Of a stretch of DNA of 64,000 bases, positions 47,604 to 56,794 are shown in pieces. The notes under the pieces are model-generated. The model had not been told where the DNA came from. It made no database searches and worked only from the letters and a program-made list of their open reading frames with translations. The position numbers were made by a program, and so were the translations under genes. Numbering within the stretch: position 1 is the stretch's first letter; the number at the start of each line of letters is the position of its first letter. The stretch comes from Devosia sp. GTDB taxonomy: Bacteria > Pseudomonadota > Alphaproteobacteria > Rhizobiales > Devosiaceae. The stretch lies in the NCBI RefSeq assembly GCF_024707125.1, contig NZ_JANQAH010000009.1, positions 248,001-312,000 on the forward strand. The letters are read 5' to 3'.

Positions 47604-48989
47604 TTACTGTTGGTTTTCCGCGGGCGCAAGAGGCAAGACCGGCGCAGGCTTGGGGAAATCTTCAGCCGGCTCACCCGAGGCCACCGGCAGCGGCAGGGGC
47701 CGCGCATTGCTGGTCACAGGCACTTTCCATTCAAAAGCGTCGAGCTTGCCGGTGACGGGCGAAATCGGCTCCCACTCTGCACTGACGAGCCCATCGGCTG
47801 TCCAGGCCGGATCGCGCGCGGCACGCAGACCCCGGGCCAGCCATTCGCGCGCCTTGCCCTGATCGCCGGTTTCGCCGGCTTCGATTTCGGCCATGAGACT
47901 CGCGACGCCCTCGGTGAGATCGGGCCCGGCATAGGGCAGCAGTACGTCCCGAGCCAGTGGCCAGTCATAGGCGTCGATGGCAGCACGGGCGAGCGCCATG
48001 GCGGCCGCACGGTGTTCAGGCGGCGTATCGACGATCTCGCGCATGCGCTTCAAACGCTCCACCGCCGAAGCGCCGGGCTGAGCGTGGCCATATAGCGCGG
48101 CGACATCGGGGTGCCCGGTCGCCCGCCAGATACGACGCAAGAGGCTCATCGCCTTGCGGCTCTCGCCCTGGTTGATATGGACGCGTGCTGCAATGAGCGC
48201 TGCGGGCACGAAATCGGGCAGGAGTTTTAATGCCGTCAGCGCATGTTCGAGCGCCACCAGCGGCTGGCTGGTTTCGGCTTCCCTCGCGCGCGCCGTTTCA
48301 ATGACCGCCTGACGGCGGCGTTTCTTGGCGCGGCCTTCGCGGCCCGGCGGCACTTCGGCATTGACCATGGCCACAGCCTCGGCCCAGTGACCGCGCCGCA
48401 CCAGATCGTCGAACACGGCTTCAGAGGCCCAGGAGCTGTCGGGCGCCAGACTCAGCGCCTTGCGGGCAAAGGTCAGCGCCGCTTCCGGACGTTGCTGGGT
48501 CCGGGCCTGATCATAAAGACCCGTCAACGCCGCCAGCGCGGTCTTGTCGCTGGCGATCAGCGCCCGATAGTGCTCGCGGGCCGCCGGCATATCGCCCACT
48601 GCAAGATCGGCGCGGGCTTCGAGCAATTTTGCCGCGCTGTTTTCGGGCAGCCGGGCTTGTGCCTCGCGGGCAAGAAGACGCGCCCGCGCCGGATCGCCCG
48701 ATTGCAGGGCAATGACGGCATCGGACAGGGCTTCGACACCTTGTTCGCGACGACGCAGGGCGCGACGCCGGGCCATGGCGCGCGGCGCCCCAAAAATGCG
48801 GCGCAGCACGGCCCAAACGAGGATGATGAGCGCAGCAGCAAGCAGCAAGAGCACCACCGCCGTGCCGAGACGCGGCTGCATGCGATAGCCGGCCAATTCC
48901 AACGTCAGCGTGCCCGGCAGAGCCATCAACCACGCGGCGAGCGCCGCAACGACGAGTGAACCGACGATCCAGAGGGCGAGACGGATCAT
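47604..48989 (-). CDS. hemY: HemY-type heme biosynthesis TPR protein
   Basis: 461 residues. Two N-terminal transmembrane helices (LALWIVGSLVVAALAAWLM and VVLLLLAAALIILVWAVL) are followed by tetratricopeptide-like helical repeats, the HemY_N architecture of proteobacteria. It is encoded with hemC and hemD and is not the HemY coproporphyrinogen/protoporphyrinogen oxidase of Gram-positives. Its biochemical role is unclear. The start overlaps the Mic60-like gene (ATGA). Confidence 0.9.
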   Translation of the reverse strand: MIRLALWIVGSLVVAALAAWLMALPGTLTLELAGYRMQPRLGTAVVLLLLAAALIILVWAVLRRIFGAPRAMARRRALRRREQGVEALSDAVIALQSGDPARARLLAREAQARLPENSAAKLLEARADLAVGDMPAAREHYRALIASDKTALAALTGLYDQARTQQRPEAALTFARKALSLAPDSSWASEAVFDDLVRRGHWAEAVAMVNAEVPPGREGRAKKRRRQAVIETARAREAETSQPLVALEHALTALKLLPDFVPAALIAARVHINQGESRKAMSLLRRIWRATGHPDVAALYGHAQPGASAVERLKRMREIVDTPPEHRAAAMALARAAIDAYDWPLARDVLLPYAGPDLTEGVASLMAEIEAGETGDQGKAREWLARGLRAARDPAWTADGLVSAEWEPISPVTGKLDAFEWKVPVTSNARPLPLPVASGEPAEDFPKPAPVLPLAPAENQQ

Positions 48990-50254
48990 GCGCCGTTTCC
49001 TCCGGCCAGCGCCGCTTGGCGCAGCGTTGCAAGGAAGGTCTGGGCCGCGGCCTGCTTGTCGATTTCGTCGGCCACAGCGCCGGTGGCGGTTCGCATGGAG
49101 GGTGGCAGGGCGTCGAGTTCGGTCTTTGCCGCAACAAAATCGCCGCGCCCAATGGCGCCTTCGAGCCGCGCAACCACAGCCTCTGGCCCATCGCCCTCCA
49201 CCGCCTCCGTGGGGCGCAGCGCTATGATGCCGCGGAACCAGTCCGACGTTGCTTCCTGCCAGCCGGCATCGGCCTCGACCGGCCTGCCGGCCAAAACATC
49301 GGGCAGCACGGCATTAAGATCGCGGGCAATGAGATCGGGGCGCTTGAGCCCGGTCATGGCATTGGCGAGCACGGCATCGGGCACGGCAAGATTGGGCAGC
49401 GCCTGCCGGAGGGCGGCAATTTCCGCATCATAAGCCGAGCCGGTGGCAAAAGCCGTTTCGAAGCCGGAAACGATGAGCGGCAGGCGCACCTGCCCCGCTT
49501 CGATTGCAGTACCCTCGGAAAAATCGGTTTCGAGCGTCGCGACCTTGGCGGTGACACCATCGAGATCGGTCTGGGTCTGGGCGGAAGCCTGACGCAGCGC
49601 AGCGAGTTCGGTTTCGAGCGCGGCAATGGCGGCAGCATTTTGCGCGGCCGTTTCACCGGCGGTCTGCGGCGCTGTGGTGAGCTCATCGACCCGGGCGCTA
49701 AGCGCGGCAAGATCACCTGCCAGCTGATTCGATGCCGTCGAATCGCCCGCCGGGGCGGACGCTTCAGGATTGGTTTCGAGCCCGGCGACCCGCGCGGTCA
49801 GCCGCGCCAGCTCGCCCTGCAGGGTGGAGGTAACGGTTTCAAGTTCCGGTACGGCCGTCGAAATGGTTGATATCCGCGGGTCGGCCGGCTGCGGCGCAGG
49901 GGCGACCGCAGGCCAATAGCCCAGCAGCGCCAGCCCATAGGCAGCGCCGAGACCCACGACACCACCAACGAGGCCAGCGAGCCACGCCGTCCCTGCCCCC
50001 GATTCGGCTGATGTAACCGGCGGCGGCGTGATCGGCTTTGATTCGGGCCTTGTCGTTGCGCTGGCCGGACTGGTCTTGGCCGGTTCCGATTTAGCCGGCT
50101 CGGGCTTGGCCTCTGCTTCAGGCTTTGCCGCATTTGGCTTGGCCGATTCGGCCGGGCGCGCCGTGCCTTCGAGCACTGGTGGCTTCACCGCGCCGGACTT
50201 GCCGGCGGGCGTGGTTGGGGTTGCGGCGCTTGCCTTGTCCTTGGGATCAGCCAT
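48986..50254 (-). CDS. Alphaproteobacterial mitofilin (Mic60-like) protein
   Basis: 422 residues. A long Pro/Ala/Lys-rich cytoplasmic N-terminus (about residues 1-85) precedes one transmembrane helix (WLAGLVGGVVGLGAAYGLAL), a coiled-coil region (about 125-255, repeats such as LARLTARVAGLE, AALETELAALR) and a C-terminal mitofilin signature domain (GFETAFATGSAYDAEIAALR, ANAMTGLKRPDLIARDL). Mitofilins bend inner membranes (cristae junctions in mitochondria). The setting between hemD and hemY is the conserved alphaproteobacterial context. Confidence 0.88.
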   Translation of the reverse strand: MADPKDKASAATPTTPAGKSGAVKPPVLEGTARPAESAKPNAAKPEAEAKPEPAKSEPAKTSPASATTRPESKPITPPPVTSAESGAGTAWLAGLVGGVVGLGAAYGLALLGYWPAVAPAPQPADPRISTISTAVPELETVTSTLQGELARLTARVAGLETNPEASAPAGDSTASNQLAGDLAALSARVDELTTAPQTAGETAAQNAAAIAALETELAALRQASAQTQTDLDGVTAKVATLETDFSEGTAIEAGQVRLPLIVSGFETAFATGSAYDAEIAALRQALPNLAVPDAVLANAMTGLKRPDLIARDLNAVLPDVLAGRPVEADAGWQEATSDWFRGIIALRPTEAVEGDGPEAVVARLEGAIGRGDFVAAKTELDALPPSMRTATGAVADEIDKQAAAQTFLATLRQAALAGGNGA

Positions 50255-50278
50255 GTGCCTTCCTTTTGCCTTGCCCGA

Positions 50279-51010
50279 TCATGACCCAGATTGCTCGCGG
50301 GCAAAAGCCAGCGCCAGGGACATCATCGCTTCTTCATCCGGCCGGTCGGCCAGATGCACGCGGGTAAAGTGACTGCCGAGCAGCGGCTGCGCGACATTTT
50401 CGGAGAGGCACAACAGCACGAGATCGCGCTTTTTTGCCGCGCTGAGTTTTTCGCTCACCAGCGCACAAAAAATCTCCGCCGTTCGCCGGGAATAGACGAG
50501 CACCGCGTCAAGGCCGCCACTTTCGAGCTCCGTCAGCGTGCCGTTCGGGAAATATGATTCGGCGACCATGTCATAGACTGTCGCGGTGACCACCATGATC
50601 CCATGCGGGGCAAGCGCCTGCGCCAGGTCGCCGCTGAGATGCCGCCCGGCCGGATACAGCACCGGCCCCTCGATGCGGGCCAGCGCCAGCATGGTCGTCA
50701 GCCGCTCGAATGTGCCGCCGGCGCTGAACACATCTCTAAAGCCCAGGCTTTTTGCCTCGTGCGCCGTGCGATCGCCCACCGCATAGACCGGCAGGTGATG
50801 CAGGTCCGGGAGCACGCTCTTGTCCTCCAGCGCCCTGAGAGCATTGGTACTGGTCACTGCCAGGGCGGCAAAGCCGGACAGGTCCGGCAGATGGAAATCA
50901 AGCGCCGCCCGCGTCAGAAGAGGTGTTGCCACCGCCTCAATGCCGAGCGCCGCCAGCCGGTCGATACTGGCTTGTGCATCGGGCTCCGGGCGGGTGACGA
51001 GCATGCGCAT
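50279..51010 (-). CDS. hemD: Uroporphyrinogen-III synthase
   Basis: 243 residues from ATG 51008-51010 (MRMLVTRPEPDA); a GTG at 51026-51028 would overlap hemC. HemD is poorly conserved; recognisable features are LVTRPEPDA, LAVTSTNALRAL, PVYAVGDRTAHEAKSLGF and VLVYSRRTAEIF. It closes hydroxymethylbilane with D-ring inversion. Its position directly after hemC makes the identity firm. Confidence 0.92.
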   Translation of the reverse strand: MRMLVTRPEPDAQASIDRLAALGIEAVATPLLTRAALDFHLPDLSGFAALAVTSTNALRALEDKSVLPDLHHLPVYAVGDRTAHEAKSLGFRDVFSAGGTFERLTTMLALARIEGPVLYPAGRHLSGDLAQALAPHGIMVVTATVYDMVAESYFPNGTLTELESGGLDAVLVYSRRTAEIFCALVSEKLSAAKKRDLVLLCLSENVAQPLLGSHFTRVHLADRPDEEAMMSLALAFAREQSGS

Positions 51011-51015
51011 GTTTT

Positions 51016-51954
51016 TCAACCCATCCACTGTTTGAGCCAGTCGGGCCCAGCCTGATCGAGCAGAGCCTGTCCGACCTTTTCGCCCAAAGCCTGGGGATCG
51101 CCACCACTGGCTTCAGCGCGGAAAGTCGTCTGCCCATCAAGGCTCAAAATTTCGCCCTTGAGGGTCAGCGAACCGCCCTGTCCCTGGGTAAGAGCCCCGA
51201 CCGGGGTGCGGCAGGATCCATCGAGCACGGCCAGCATGGCCCGCTCCGCCGCAATACGCGCATGGGTTTGCGCATGATCAAGCGGCGCCACCAGGTCCAG
51301 AAAGCGCTTGTCGCCGCTGCGCACGGCAAGCCCGATGGCCCCCTGGGCCGGCGCGGGCATGAAATTGTCGGCATCAAGAACGGCCGTCGCCCGATGCGCC
51401 TCGCCCAGCCGGTTGAGCCCGGCCATGGCCAGCAATGTGGCATCGGCCACGCCATCAGCCAGTTTTTGCAGCCGCGTATGCACATTGCCGCGGAAGGGCA
51501 CGATTTTGAGATCAGGCCGCAGCCGCAGCGCCTGCGCCGCCCGGCGAATGGACGACGTACCAAATTTCGCGCCCTCGGGCAGCTGATCGATCCCCGCCAC
51601 CTTCAGGGATAAAAAAGCGTCGCGCACGTCCTCGCGCTCAAGAAAGGCGGCGAGCGCCATGCCCTCGGGCAGGCCTGTCGCCACATCCTTGCTGGAATGA
51701 ACGCCAATATCGACGCGACCCGAAAGCAGCGCCTCGTCGATCTCCTTGGTGAAAACGCCTTTGCCGCCAATGGTGGACAGGGCCACATTGGCATCCTGAC
51801 TGCGGTCGCCGCCGGTCGAAAACACTTCAATATGGATGTCGTCTTCGCCAACGCCATGGGCTGATGAAAGCAGGCTCCGGACCAGTTTCGCCTGTGCCAG
51901 CGCCAGCGGGCTGCCGCGCGTTCCGATCCGGGCGAAGGGGGCTGGCGATTGCAT
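51016..51954 (-). CDS. hemC: Porphobilinogen deaminase (hydroxymethylbilane synthase)
   Basis: 312 residues. It polymerises four porphobilinogens onto a dipyrromethane cofactor attached to Cys248 (GSCRTPVGA). Other family blocks: [46 protein letters not shown] and [23 protein letters not shown]. Divergent from tsaD with a compact 77-nt shared promoter space; hemC-hemD-mic60-hemY appears to be one operon. Confidence 0.97.
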   Translation of the reverse strand: MQSPAPFARIGTRGSPLALAQAKLVRSLLSSAHGVGEDDIHIEVFSTGGDRSQDANVALSTIGGKGVFTKEIDEALLSGRVDIGVHSSKDVATGLPEGMALAAFLEREDVRDAFLSLKVAGIDQLPEGAKFGTSSIRRAAQALRLRPDLKIVPFRGNVHTRLQKLADGVADATLLAMAGLNRLGEAHRATAVLDADNFMPAPAQGAIGLAVRSGDKRFLDLVAPLDHAQTHARIAAERAMLAVLDGSCRTPVGALTQGQGGSLTLKGEILSLDGQTTFRAEASGGDPQALGEKVGQALLDQAGPDWLKQWMG

Positions 51955-52031
51955 TATGGCTCTGTCCTAGTGTAGCGAAAACCGTCAAGGCGCCTCGCGC
52001 CGCCTCACCCTTGGGAGTAGACCAGTTCGTC

Positions 52032-53111
52032 GTGACCGGGCAAGCGCAAGCCATCATTCTGGGTATCGAGACTAGCTGCGACGAAACCGCCGCCTCCGTG
52101 GTCGTGCGGGATCAATCCGGCCACGGCACCATTCGTTCCAATGTGGTGCGCAGCCAGCTCGACGAGCACGCGGCCTTTGGCGGCGTGGTGCCGGAACTGG
52201 CCGCCCGCGCCCATGTCGAATGGCTCGATCACATCATCGCGCAGGCAATCGACGAGGCCGGCATCAGCCTCGATGACATCGACGCCGTTGCCGCCACTGC
52301 CGGCCCGGGCCTGATCGGAGGCGTGCTGGTGGGCCTGACCACTGCCAAGGCGCTTGCCGCTTCGCTGGAAAAACCGCTGATCGCCGTCAATCACCTCGAA
52401 GGCCATGCTCTTACCGCGCGGCTGACCAACGGCGTCAAATTCCCCTACCTGATGCTGCTCGTTTCCGGCGGCCACAGCCAGTTCGTGCTGGTGCGCGGTG
52501 TCGGCAACTATGAGCGCTGGGGCGGCACCATCGACGACGCGCTGGGCGAAGCCTTTGATAAGGTGGCCAAGCTTCTGTCACTGGGTCATCCCGGCGGCCC
52601 TGCGGTTGAACGCATTGCCCAGCAGGGTGACCCAAAACGCTTCAAGTTCCCAAAGCCGCTTCTGCGCGAAGAGCGTCTCGATTTTTCGTTCTCAGGGCTG
52701 AAGACCGCCGTGCGCCTACAGGCCGAGGCGCTGGCCCCGCTGACCGATCAGGACGTCGCCGACATCGCCGCAAGTTTTCAGGAAACCGTGGCGCAGATTG
52801 TTGGATTCCGCGCTCGCCAGGCCCTCGAAAAATTTGCGGCAGAATTCCCAGGCGACCCCATTCGCCTCGTCGTCGCGGGCGGCGTTGCCGCCAATCGCCG
52901 CATTGCCGAGGCCCTGCAAAAGCCCTGTACCGAATTCGGCGCCGATCTCATCGTGCCGCCCATCGCACTTTGCACCGACAATGGCGCCATGATCGCCTGG
53001 GCCGGCGCCGAGCGGTTGGCGCTCGATGATACCGACAGCCTCGCCATTGCCGCCCGCCCGCGCTGGCCGCTGCAGGACGAAGACATGAAGGTGAAAAGCC
53101 ATGGCGCTTGA
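52032..53111 (+). CDS. tsaD: tRNA N6-threonylcarbamoyladenosine transferase TsaD
   Basis: 359 residues from GTG 52032, the position where the family begins ([17 protein letters not shown]); no convincing Shine-Dalgarno is seen. The metal-binding HLEGH is in [25 protein letters not shown] and [14 protein letters not shown] are typical nucleotide-binding blocks. TsaD installs t6A37 on ANN-decoding tRNAs with TsaB/TsaE/TsaC. It is divergent from hemC and overlaps gpsA by 11 nt. Confidence 0.96.
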   Translation: MTGQAQAIILGIETSCDETAASVVVRDQSGHGTIRSNVVRSQLDEHAAFGGVVPELAARAHVEWLDHIIAQAIDEAGISLDDIDAVAATAGPGLIGGVLVGLTTAKALAASLEKPLIAVNHLEGHALTARLTNGVKFPYLMLLVSGGHSQFVLVRGVGNYERWGGTIDDALGEAFDKVAKLLSLGHPGGPAVERIAQQGDPKRFKFPKPLLREERLDFSFSGLKTAVRLQAEALAPLTDQDVADIAASFQETVAQIVGFRARQALEKFAAEFPGDPIRLVVAGGVAANRRIAEALQKPCTEFGADLIVPPIALCTDNGAMIAWAGAERLALDDTDSLAIAARPRWPLQDEDMKVKSHGA

Positions 53112-54087
53112 AACGGTAGCCGTTTTGGGTGGCGGCGCCTGGGGCACGGCCCTGGCACAGGCCGCGGCCATGGCTGGGCGCAGTGTGACGCTTGTGCTTC
53201 GCAACCAGGCTCAGGCCGATGCGCTCAACGCCACCCATATCAACCAGACCGCCCTGCCTGGCCAGTCCCTGCTGGAAACCATCACCGCCAGCGTGGAACC
53301 CGTACAGGCCGATATATTTATTCTGGCCGTGCCTGCGCAGGCGACGCGAACACTGCTTACATCGCTCGATCCCCAGCTGCTGGCCGGCAAGCCGGTGGTC
53401 CTTTCTGCCAAGGGCCTCGAGGCCGGCACCCTCGCGCGCCAGAGCGAAATTCTGGCCGACATGGCGCCCGACGCTATCGGCTACGTGCTCTCTGGCCCCA
53501 GCTTTGCCGGTGATGTCGCCGCCGGGCGACCCACTGCTGTCACCCTTGCCGGCGACGATGCCAATTCCACGTCGGACCTTGCCGTTGCCCTCGCCGGCCC
53601 CAGTTTTCGGCCCTATGCGGCCGATGACCGGATCGGCGTCGAAATCGCCGGCGCACTGAAAAATGTCTATGCCCTCGCCTGCGGCGCCGTCGAAGGCGCT
53701 AGCCTCGGCGCCTCGGCCCGCTCGGCCCTGATCGCCCGCGGCTATGCCGAAATGGCGCGCATGGTGCACGCGCTTGGCGGCTCGGCCCATACCCTCACCG
53801 GCCTTGCCGGCCTGGGCGATCTCACGCTCACCTGCACCTCGGTGCAATCGCGAAACTATCAATTCGGCATGGCGCTCGGCGCCGGCCGCAAGACAGCCGA
53901 CATCCTGGCCGGTGGCGCCAAGCTCGCCGAAGGCGTTGCCACGGCCCCTGTTGCAGCCGCGCTGGCCGCCAGTCTCGATGTGGATGCCCCGCTCATCCAC
54001 GCCGTTGATGCATTCGTTGCCGGCCGCGCCGATATTGCCACCATCGTTGCGGGGCTGATGTCCCGCCCGCTCAAGAGGGAACACTGA
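53101..54087 (+). CDS. gpsA: Glycerol-3-phosphate dehydrogenase [NAD(P)+]
   Basis: 328 residues. N-terminal Rossmann motif [28 protein letters not shown] and the C-terminal [31 protein letters not shown] are the GpsA signature blocks, with the catalytic lysine in GALKNVYA. It makes sn-glycerol-3-phosphate for phospholipids. tsaD-gpsA-YciI-EVE order is common in alphaproteobacteria, and the genes overlap or nearly abut. Confidence 0.96.
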   Translation: MALETVAVLGGGAWGTALAQAAAMAGRSVTLVLRNQAQADALNATHINQTALPGQSLLETITASVEPVQADIFILAVPAQATRTLLTSLDPQLLAGKPVVLSAKGLEAGTLARQSEILADMAPDAIGYVLSGPSFAGDVAAGRPTAVTLAGDDANSTSDLAVALAGPSFRPYAADDRIGVEIAGALKNVYALACGAVEGASLGASARSALIARGYAEMARMVHALGGSAHTLTGLAGLGDLTLTCTSVQSRNYQFGMALGAGRKTADILAGGAKLAEGVATAPVAAALAASLDVDAPLIHAVDAFVAGRADIATIVAGLMSRPLKREH

Positions 54088-54091
54088 AAAA

Positions 54092-54385
54092 ATGCTCTAT
54101 GCCATGATCGCCAAGGACGCGCCGGGCGCCCTGCAGACCCGCCTCGATACCCGCCCGGTGCATCTCGAACACCTCAACTCGCTGGGCAAGAAGCTGGTCT
54201 TTGCCGGCGCGCTGCTCAATGCCGACGAACAGCCGGAAGGCTCCATCGTGGTCTTCGAAGCGGAAAACCTCGCCGAAGCCGAAGCCCTGGCGGCCGCGGA
54301 TCCATTCGTGCCGGCCGGCGTTTTTTCGAGCTACGAGGTCAAGCGCTGGCGCATCGCCATCAACAACACCGCAGCGGAGTTTTAG
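54092..54385 (+). CDS. YciI family protein
   Basis: 97 residues. The conserved RPVHLEHLNSLGKKLVFAGALL and the ADPFVPAGVFSSYEVKRW block are those of YciI-like ferredoxin-fold proteins; the His in HLEHL lies at the presumed active site. Members include chloromuconolactone-dehalogenase relatives, but this type is of unknown function. It starts four bases after gpsA. Confidence 0.88.
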   Translation: MLYAMIAKDAPGALQTRLDTRPVHLEHLNSLGKKLVFAGALLNADEQPEGSIVVFEAENLAEAEALAAADPFVPAGVFSSYEVKRWRIAINNTAAEF

Positions 54386-54390
54386 GACCC

Positions 54391-54825
54391 ATGGCCTACT
54401 GGCTGATGAAATCCGAGCCGGATGTGTTTTCCTTCGACGATCTCGTCGCCAAGACCGGCCGTGGCGAAGTCGAAGAATGGCATGGCGTACGCAATTATGC
54501 GGCGCGCAACAACATGAAGGCCATGGCGGTCGGCGACCAGGCCTTCTTTTACCACTCCAATATCGGCAAGGAGATCGTCGGCATCATGCATGTGGTGGCC
54601 CCGGCCCATCCCGATTTGACGGCCGACCTCAACGCCAAGGGTGAAGTGGTGTGGGAATGCGTCGACGTGCAATCGGTCAAACCGTTTCCGCGCCCGGTGA
54701 CGCTCGCCGAGATCAAGGCTACAGAAGCGCTGTCCGGGCTTGAACTGGTAAAACTTTCGCGCCTGTCGGTCTCAAAGGTCAGCGACGCCGAGTGGAAGCT
54801 GCTGTGCAAGATGGGTGGCTTGTAA
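54391..54825 (+). CDS. EVE domain protein
   Basis: 144 residues, a single EVE (PUA-like) domain: MAYWLMKSEPDVFSFDDL, EWHGVRNYAARNNMKAM, GDQAFFYHSN and PVTLAEIKATEAL. EVE proteins recognise modified bases in DNA or RNA; in bacteria some associate with modification-dependent restriction, but here it is in a housekeeping operon, which favours an RNA- or nucleotide-related role. Five bases separate it from the YciI gene. Confidence 0.9.
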   Translation: MAYWLMKSEPDVFSFDDLVAKTGRGEVEEWHGVRNYAARNNMKAMAVGDQAFFYHSNIGKEIVGIMHVVAPAHPDLTADLNAKGEVVWECVDVQSVKPFPRPVTLAEIKATEALSGLELVKLSRLSVSKVSDAEWKLLCKMGGL

Positions 54826-54875
54826 GCGCCTGGCAGAGCGATTCACGTGAAACGCTAAAAATCCGAAACCACGAT

Positions 54876-54907
54876 GTCATCCCCGCGAAAGCGGGGATCT
54901 CTGTTTC
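54876..54907. repeat. REP-type palindrome (type 1, copy 2)
   Basis: Single hairpin unit starting GTCATCCCCGCGAAAGCGGG, followed by GATCTCTGTTTC, identical over 31 nt to one unit of 24619-24684. It again lies between two convergent genes. Confidence 0.85.
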
Positions 54908-54927
54908 GGCGTCGTGGATGAGGAAAC

Positions 54928-55227
54928 CTAATCCCGTGGCACAAACGTAAACTCGGCCTCGTTGCCACCCGAGGGATCATCGGTCACCTCGATCGCCAGG
55001 TGTCCCTTTTCCAGCGCCACGAACCATTCTTCCCAACTCACCAGCTGAAAGCCATCGATCCGGTCCGGTCCCTCATTGCCCTCGGCATTGAGCGCGTCCT
55101 GCCCAAAGGTGAGCTGCAGCACAGTGCGGATGCCCGTGCCATCCGGCACGTCCATGAGCACGGGATTGCCACCGCGGGCTTCCACCCATTCGCGAATGGC
55201 GCGGCGGTCAGTTAGGGTTTTGGACAT
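54928..55227 (-). CDS. Small conserved protein, unknown function
   Basis: 99 residues from ATG 55225-55227. It begins LTDRRAIREWVEARGGNPVL and contains IDGFQLVSWEEWFVALEKGHLAIEV. The pattern (an RxxxxWxExRGG motif then a WEEWF segment) is shared with short rhizobial proteins sometimes misannotated as glucan branching enzymes; that is too short to be an enzyme of that class. Function unknown. It is convergent with the EVE gene. Confidence 0.65.
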   Translation of the reverse strand: MSKTLTDRRAIREWVEARGGNPVLMDVPDGTGIRTVLQLTFGQDALNAEGNEGPDRIDGFQLVSWEEWFVALEKGHLAIEVTDDPSGGNEAEFTFVPRD

Positions 55228-55316
55228 GACGCTTCTCCTTGGCATCGCCTTGCGAGAAGAAAGCGCCATGAGGCGCAAGGTTCCGCCGTTTGCGCCAAGG
55301 CGCAACCCTGCTAATT

Positions 55317-55362
55317 GTCCCTTCTGTTCGTCGGACAAAACGAACAAAAGAACAAAAGGGAC
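55317..55362 (+). promoter_or_regulatory. Leader hairpin covering the rimM ribosome-binding site
   Basis: Outer stem GTCCCTT (55317-55323) / AAGGGAC (55356-55362) and inner stem GTTCGT (55326-55331) / ACGAAC (55340-55345). The outer 3' arm contains the Shine-Dalgarno-like AAGGGA just before the rimM ATG at 55367, so folding would hide it. Confidence 0.5.
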
Positions 55363-55366
55363 GAAA

Positions 55367-55903
55367 ATGGCAGCGCCAGCAAACCGCATTCTGATGGGCA
55401 AGATCGGCGCCGCCCACGGCATCAAGGGCGAAGTCCGCATCACCACGTTTACCGGCGAGCCCGAAGCCATCGCCGGCTATGGCCCGCTCGATACCGACCG
55501 CGCCGGCCTGACCATCACCATCGAGACAGCCCGCCTAAGCAAGAACGTGCTCGTGGCCCGGGTGAAGGGCGTTCGCGACCGCAATGCGGCCGAGCTGCTC
55601 AATGGCGTTTCGCTCTTTGTCGATCGCAGCCGCCTGCCCGATCCAGATGATGAGGACGATTTCTATCACGCCGATCTCATCGGTCTCGACGCTCGGCTCG
55701 ATACCGGCGTCAGCATCGGCGAAGTGTCGGCGCTCCTCAACTATGGCGCCGGCGATCTCCTCGAAGTGCGCGATCCGCGTTCGGGTGACACCTTTCTTTA
55801 TCCCTTCACCAAGGCCGTCGTGCCCACCATCCGCATTGCCGACGGCTTTTTGGTCATCGCCCCGCCGCTCGATGCCGAGCCAGGCGAGGAAGAGCCGGAC
55901 TGA
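55367..55903 (+). CDS. rimM: Ribosome maturation factor RimM
   Basis: 178 residues from ATG 55367. N-terminal RimM domain with [17 protein letters not shown] and [16 protein letters not shown]-terminal PRC-barrel with [20 protein letters not shown] and [12 protein letters not shown]. It helps assemble the 30S head with S19. Followed 14 nt later by trmD and then rplS; rpsP, which often precedes rimM, is not present in this gap. Confidence 0.95.
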   Translation: MAAPANRILMGKIGAAHGIKGEVRITTFTGEPEAIAGYGPLDTDRAGLTITIETARLSKNVLVARVKGVRDRNAAELLNGVSLFVDRSRLPDPDDEDDFYHADLIGLDARLDTGVSIGEVSALLNYGAGDLLEVRDPRSGDTFLYPFTKAVVPTIRIADGFLVIAPPLDAEPGEEEPD

Positions 55904-55917
55904 TCGGAAGCAAAAGA

Positions 55918-56599
55918 ATGTTTTCCGCTGATATCATCACCCTCTTCCCCGATCTCTTTCCGGGGCCGCTCGGCGCTTCCGTTCTCGGCCGCGGCATGGC
56001 CGATGGGTTGTGGACCCTGCGCGCCACCCATCTGCGGGATTTTGCGACGGACAAACATCGCACCGTCGACGACACCCCCTCGGGTGGCGGCGCTGGCATG
56101 GTGCTAAAGCCCGATATTCTGGCAAAGGCCATCGATGAGATCGCGCCTGCCAGCGATCCGCGCCCACGCATTCTGATGTCCCCCCGCGGAAAACCCCTCA
56201 CCCAGGCCCGCGCCCATGAACTGGCAACGGGTCCCGGCGCCGTCATCGTCTGCGGCCGTTTTGAGGGTGTAGACCAGCGCGTCATCGACTCGCGAAACCT
56301 CGAGGAAATTTCCATAGGCGACTATGTACTCGCCGGTGGTGAAGTCGCCGCCATGGTCCTTCTCGAAGCCGTCGTGCGTCTCATCCCCGGCGTTCTCGGT
56401 GCCCTGGACAGCCGCGACGAAGAAAGCTTTGAGAACGGTCTTCTGGAATATCCGCACTACACCCGACCCCAGACATTTGAGGGCACTGATATCCCCGCGG
56501 TCCTCACCTCGGGTGACCATGCCAAAATCGCCAAATGGCGGCATGAACAGTCCCCTGGCGCTGACCAGGGTACGGCGGCCCGATTTGCTGAAGGACTAA
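55918..56599 (+). pseudogene. trmD: trmD, tRNA (guanine37-N1)-methyltransferase, frame broken by one base
   Basis: The N-terminal frame is clearly Trm[60 protein letters not shown] and the trefoil-knot glycines. After WRHEQ it goes off-frame and would run another 50 non-homologous residues to 56772. The next frame supplies [14 protein letters not shown] and stops at 56599, the expected TrmD end. Removing one C from the C4 run at 56552-56555 restores about 226 residues. TrmD is generally essential, so base-calling error is the likely cause. Confidence 0.9.
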
Positions 56600-56737
56600 A
56601 AGTCCCAAAAGACCCAAAACGCTGGACTCTCCGCGCGTTTTCTCCTATGAGCCGCCCATTCGTGCGCTTCGGGATCGGACCCGGCCGTGCGACAAGACCA
56701 AAAAGACTACCCTTCCGTCAAAAACCAAGACCGGGCG

Positions 56738-56756
56738 ACGGGGCCGCAAGGCCCGT
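56738..56756 (+). promoter_or_regulatory. GNRA-capped hairpin in the rplS leader
   Basis: ACGGGGCC and GGCCCGT pair (one bulged G) around the tetraloop GCAA, 39 nt before the rplS start. Possible leader structure; no regulation is proven. Confidence 0.35.
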
Positions 56757-56794
56757 ACAGAGTTGCCCCTAGAAAAGATCAGAACGGATCGAAA

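Noticed and set aside
56600..56772. Extended C-terminus of TrmD
   Set aside because: Residues after the C4 run are unlike any TrmD, while the true C-terminus is found in the adjacent frame.
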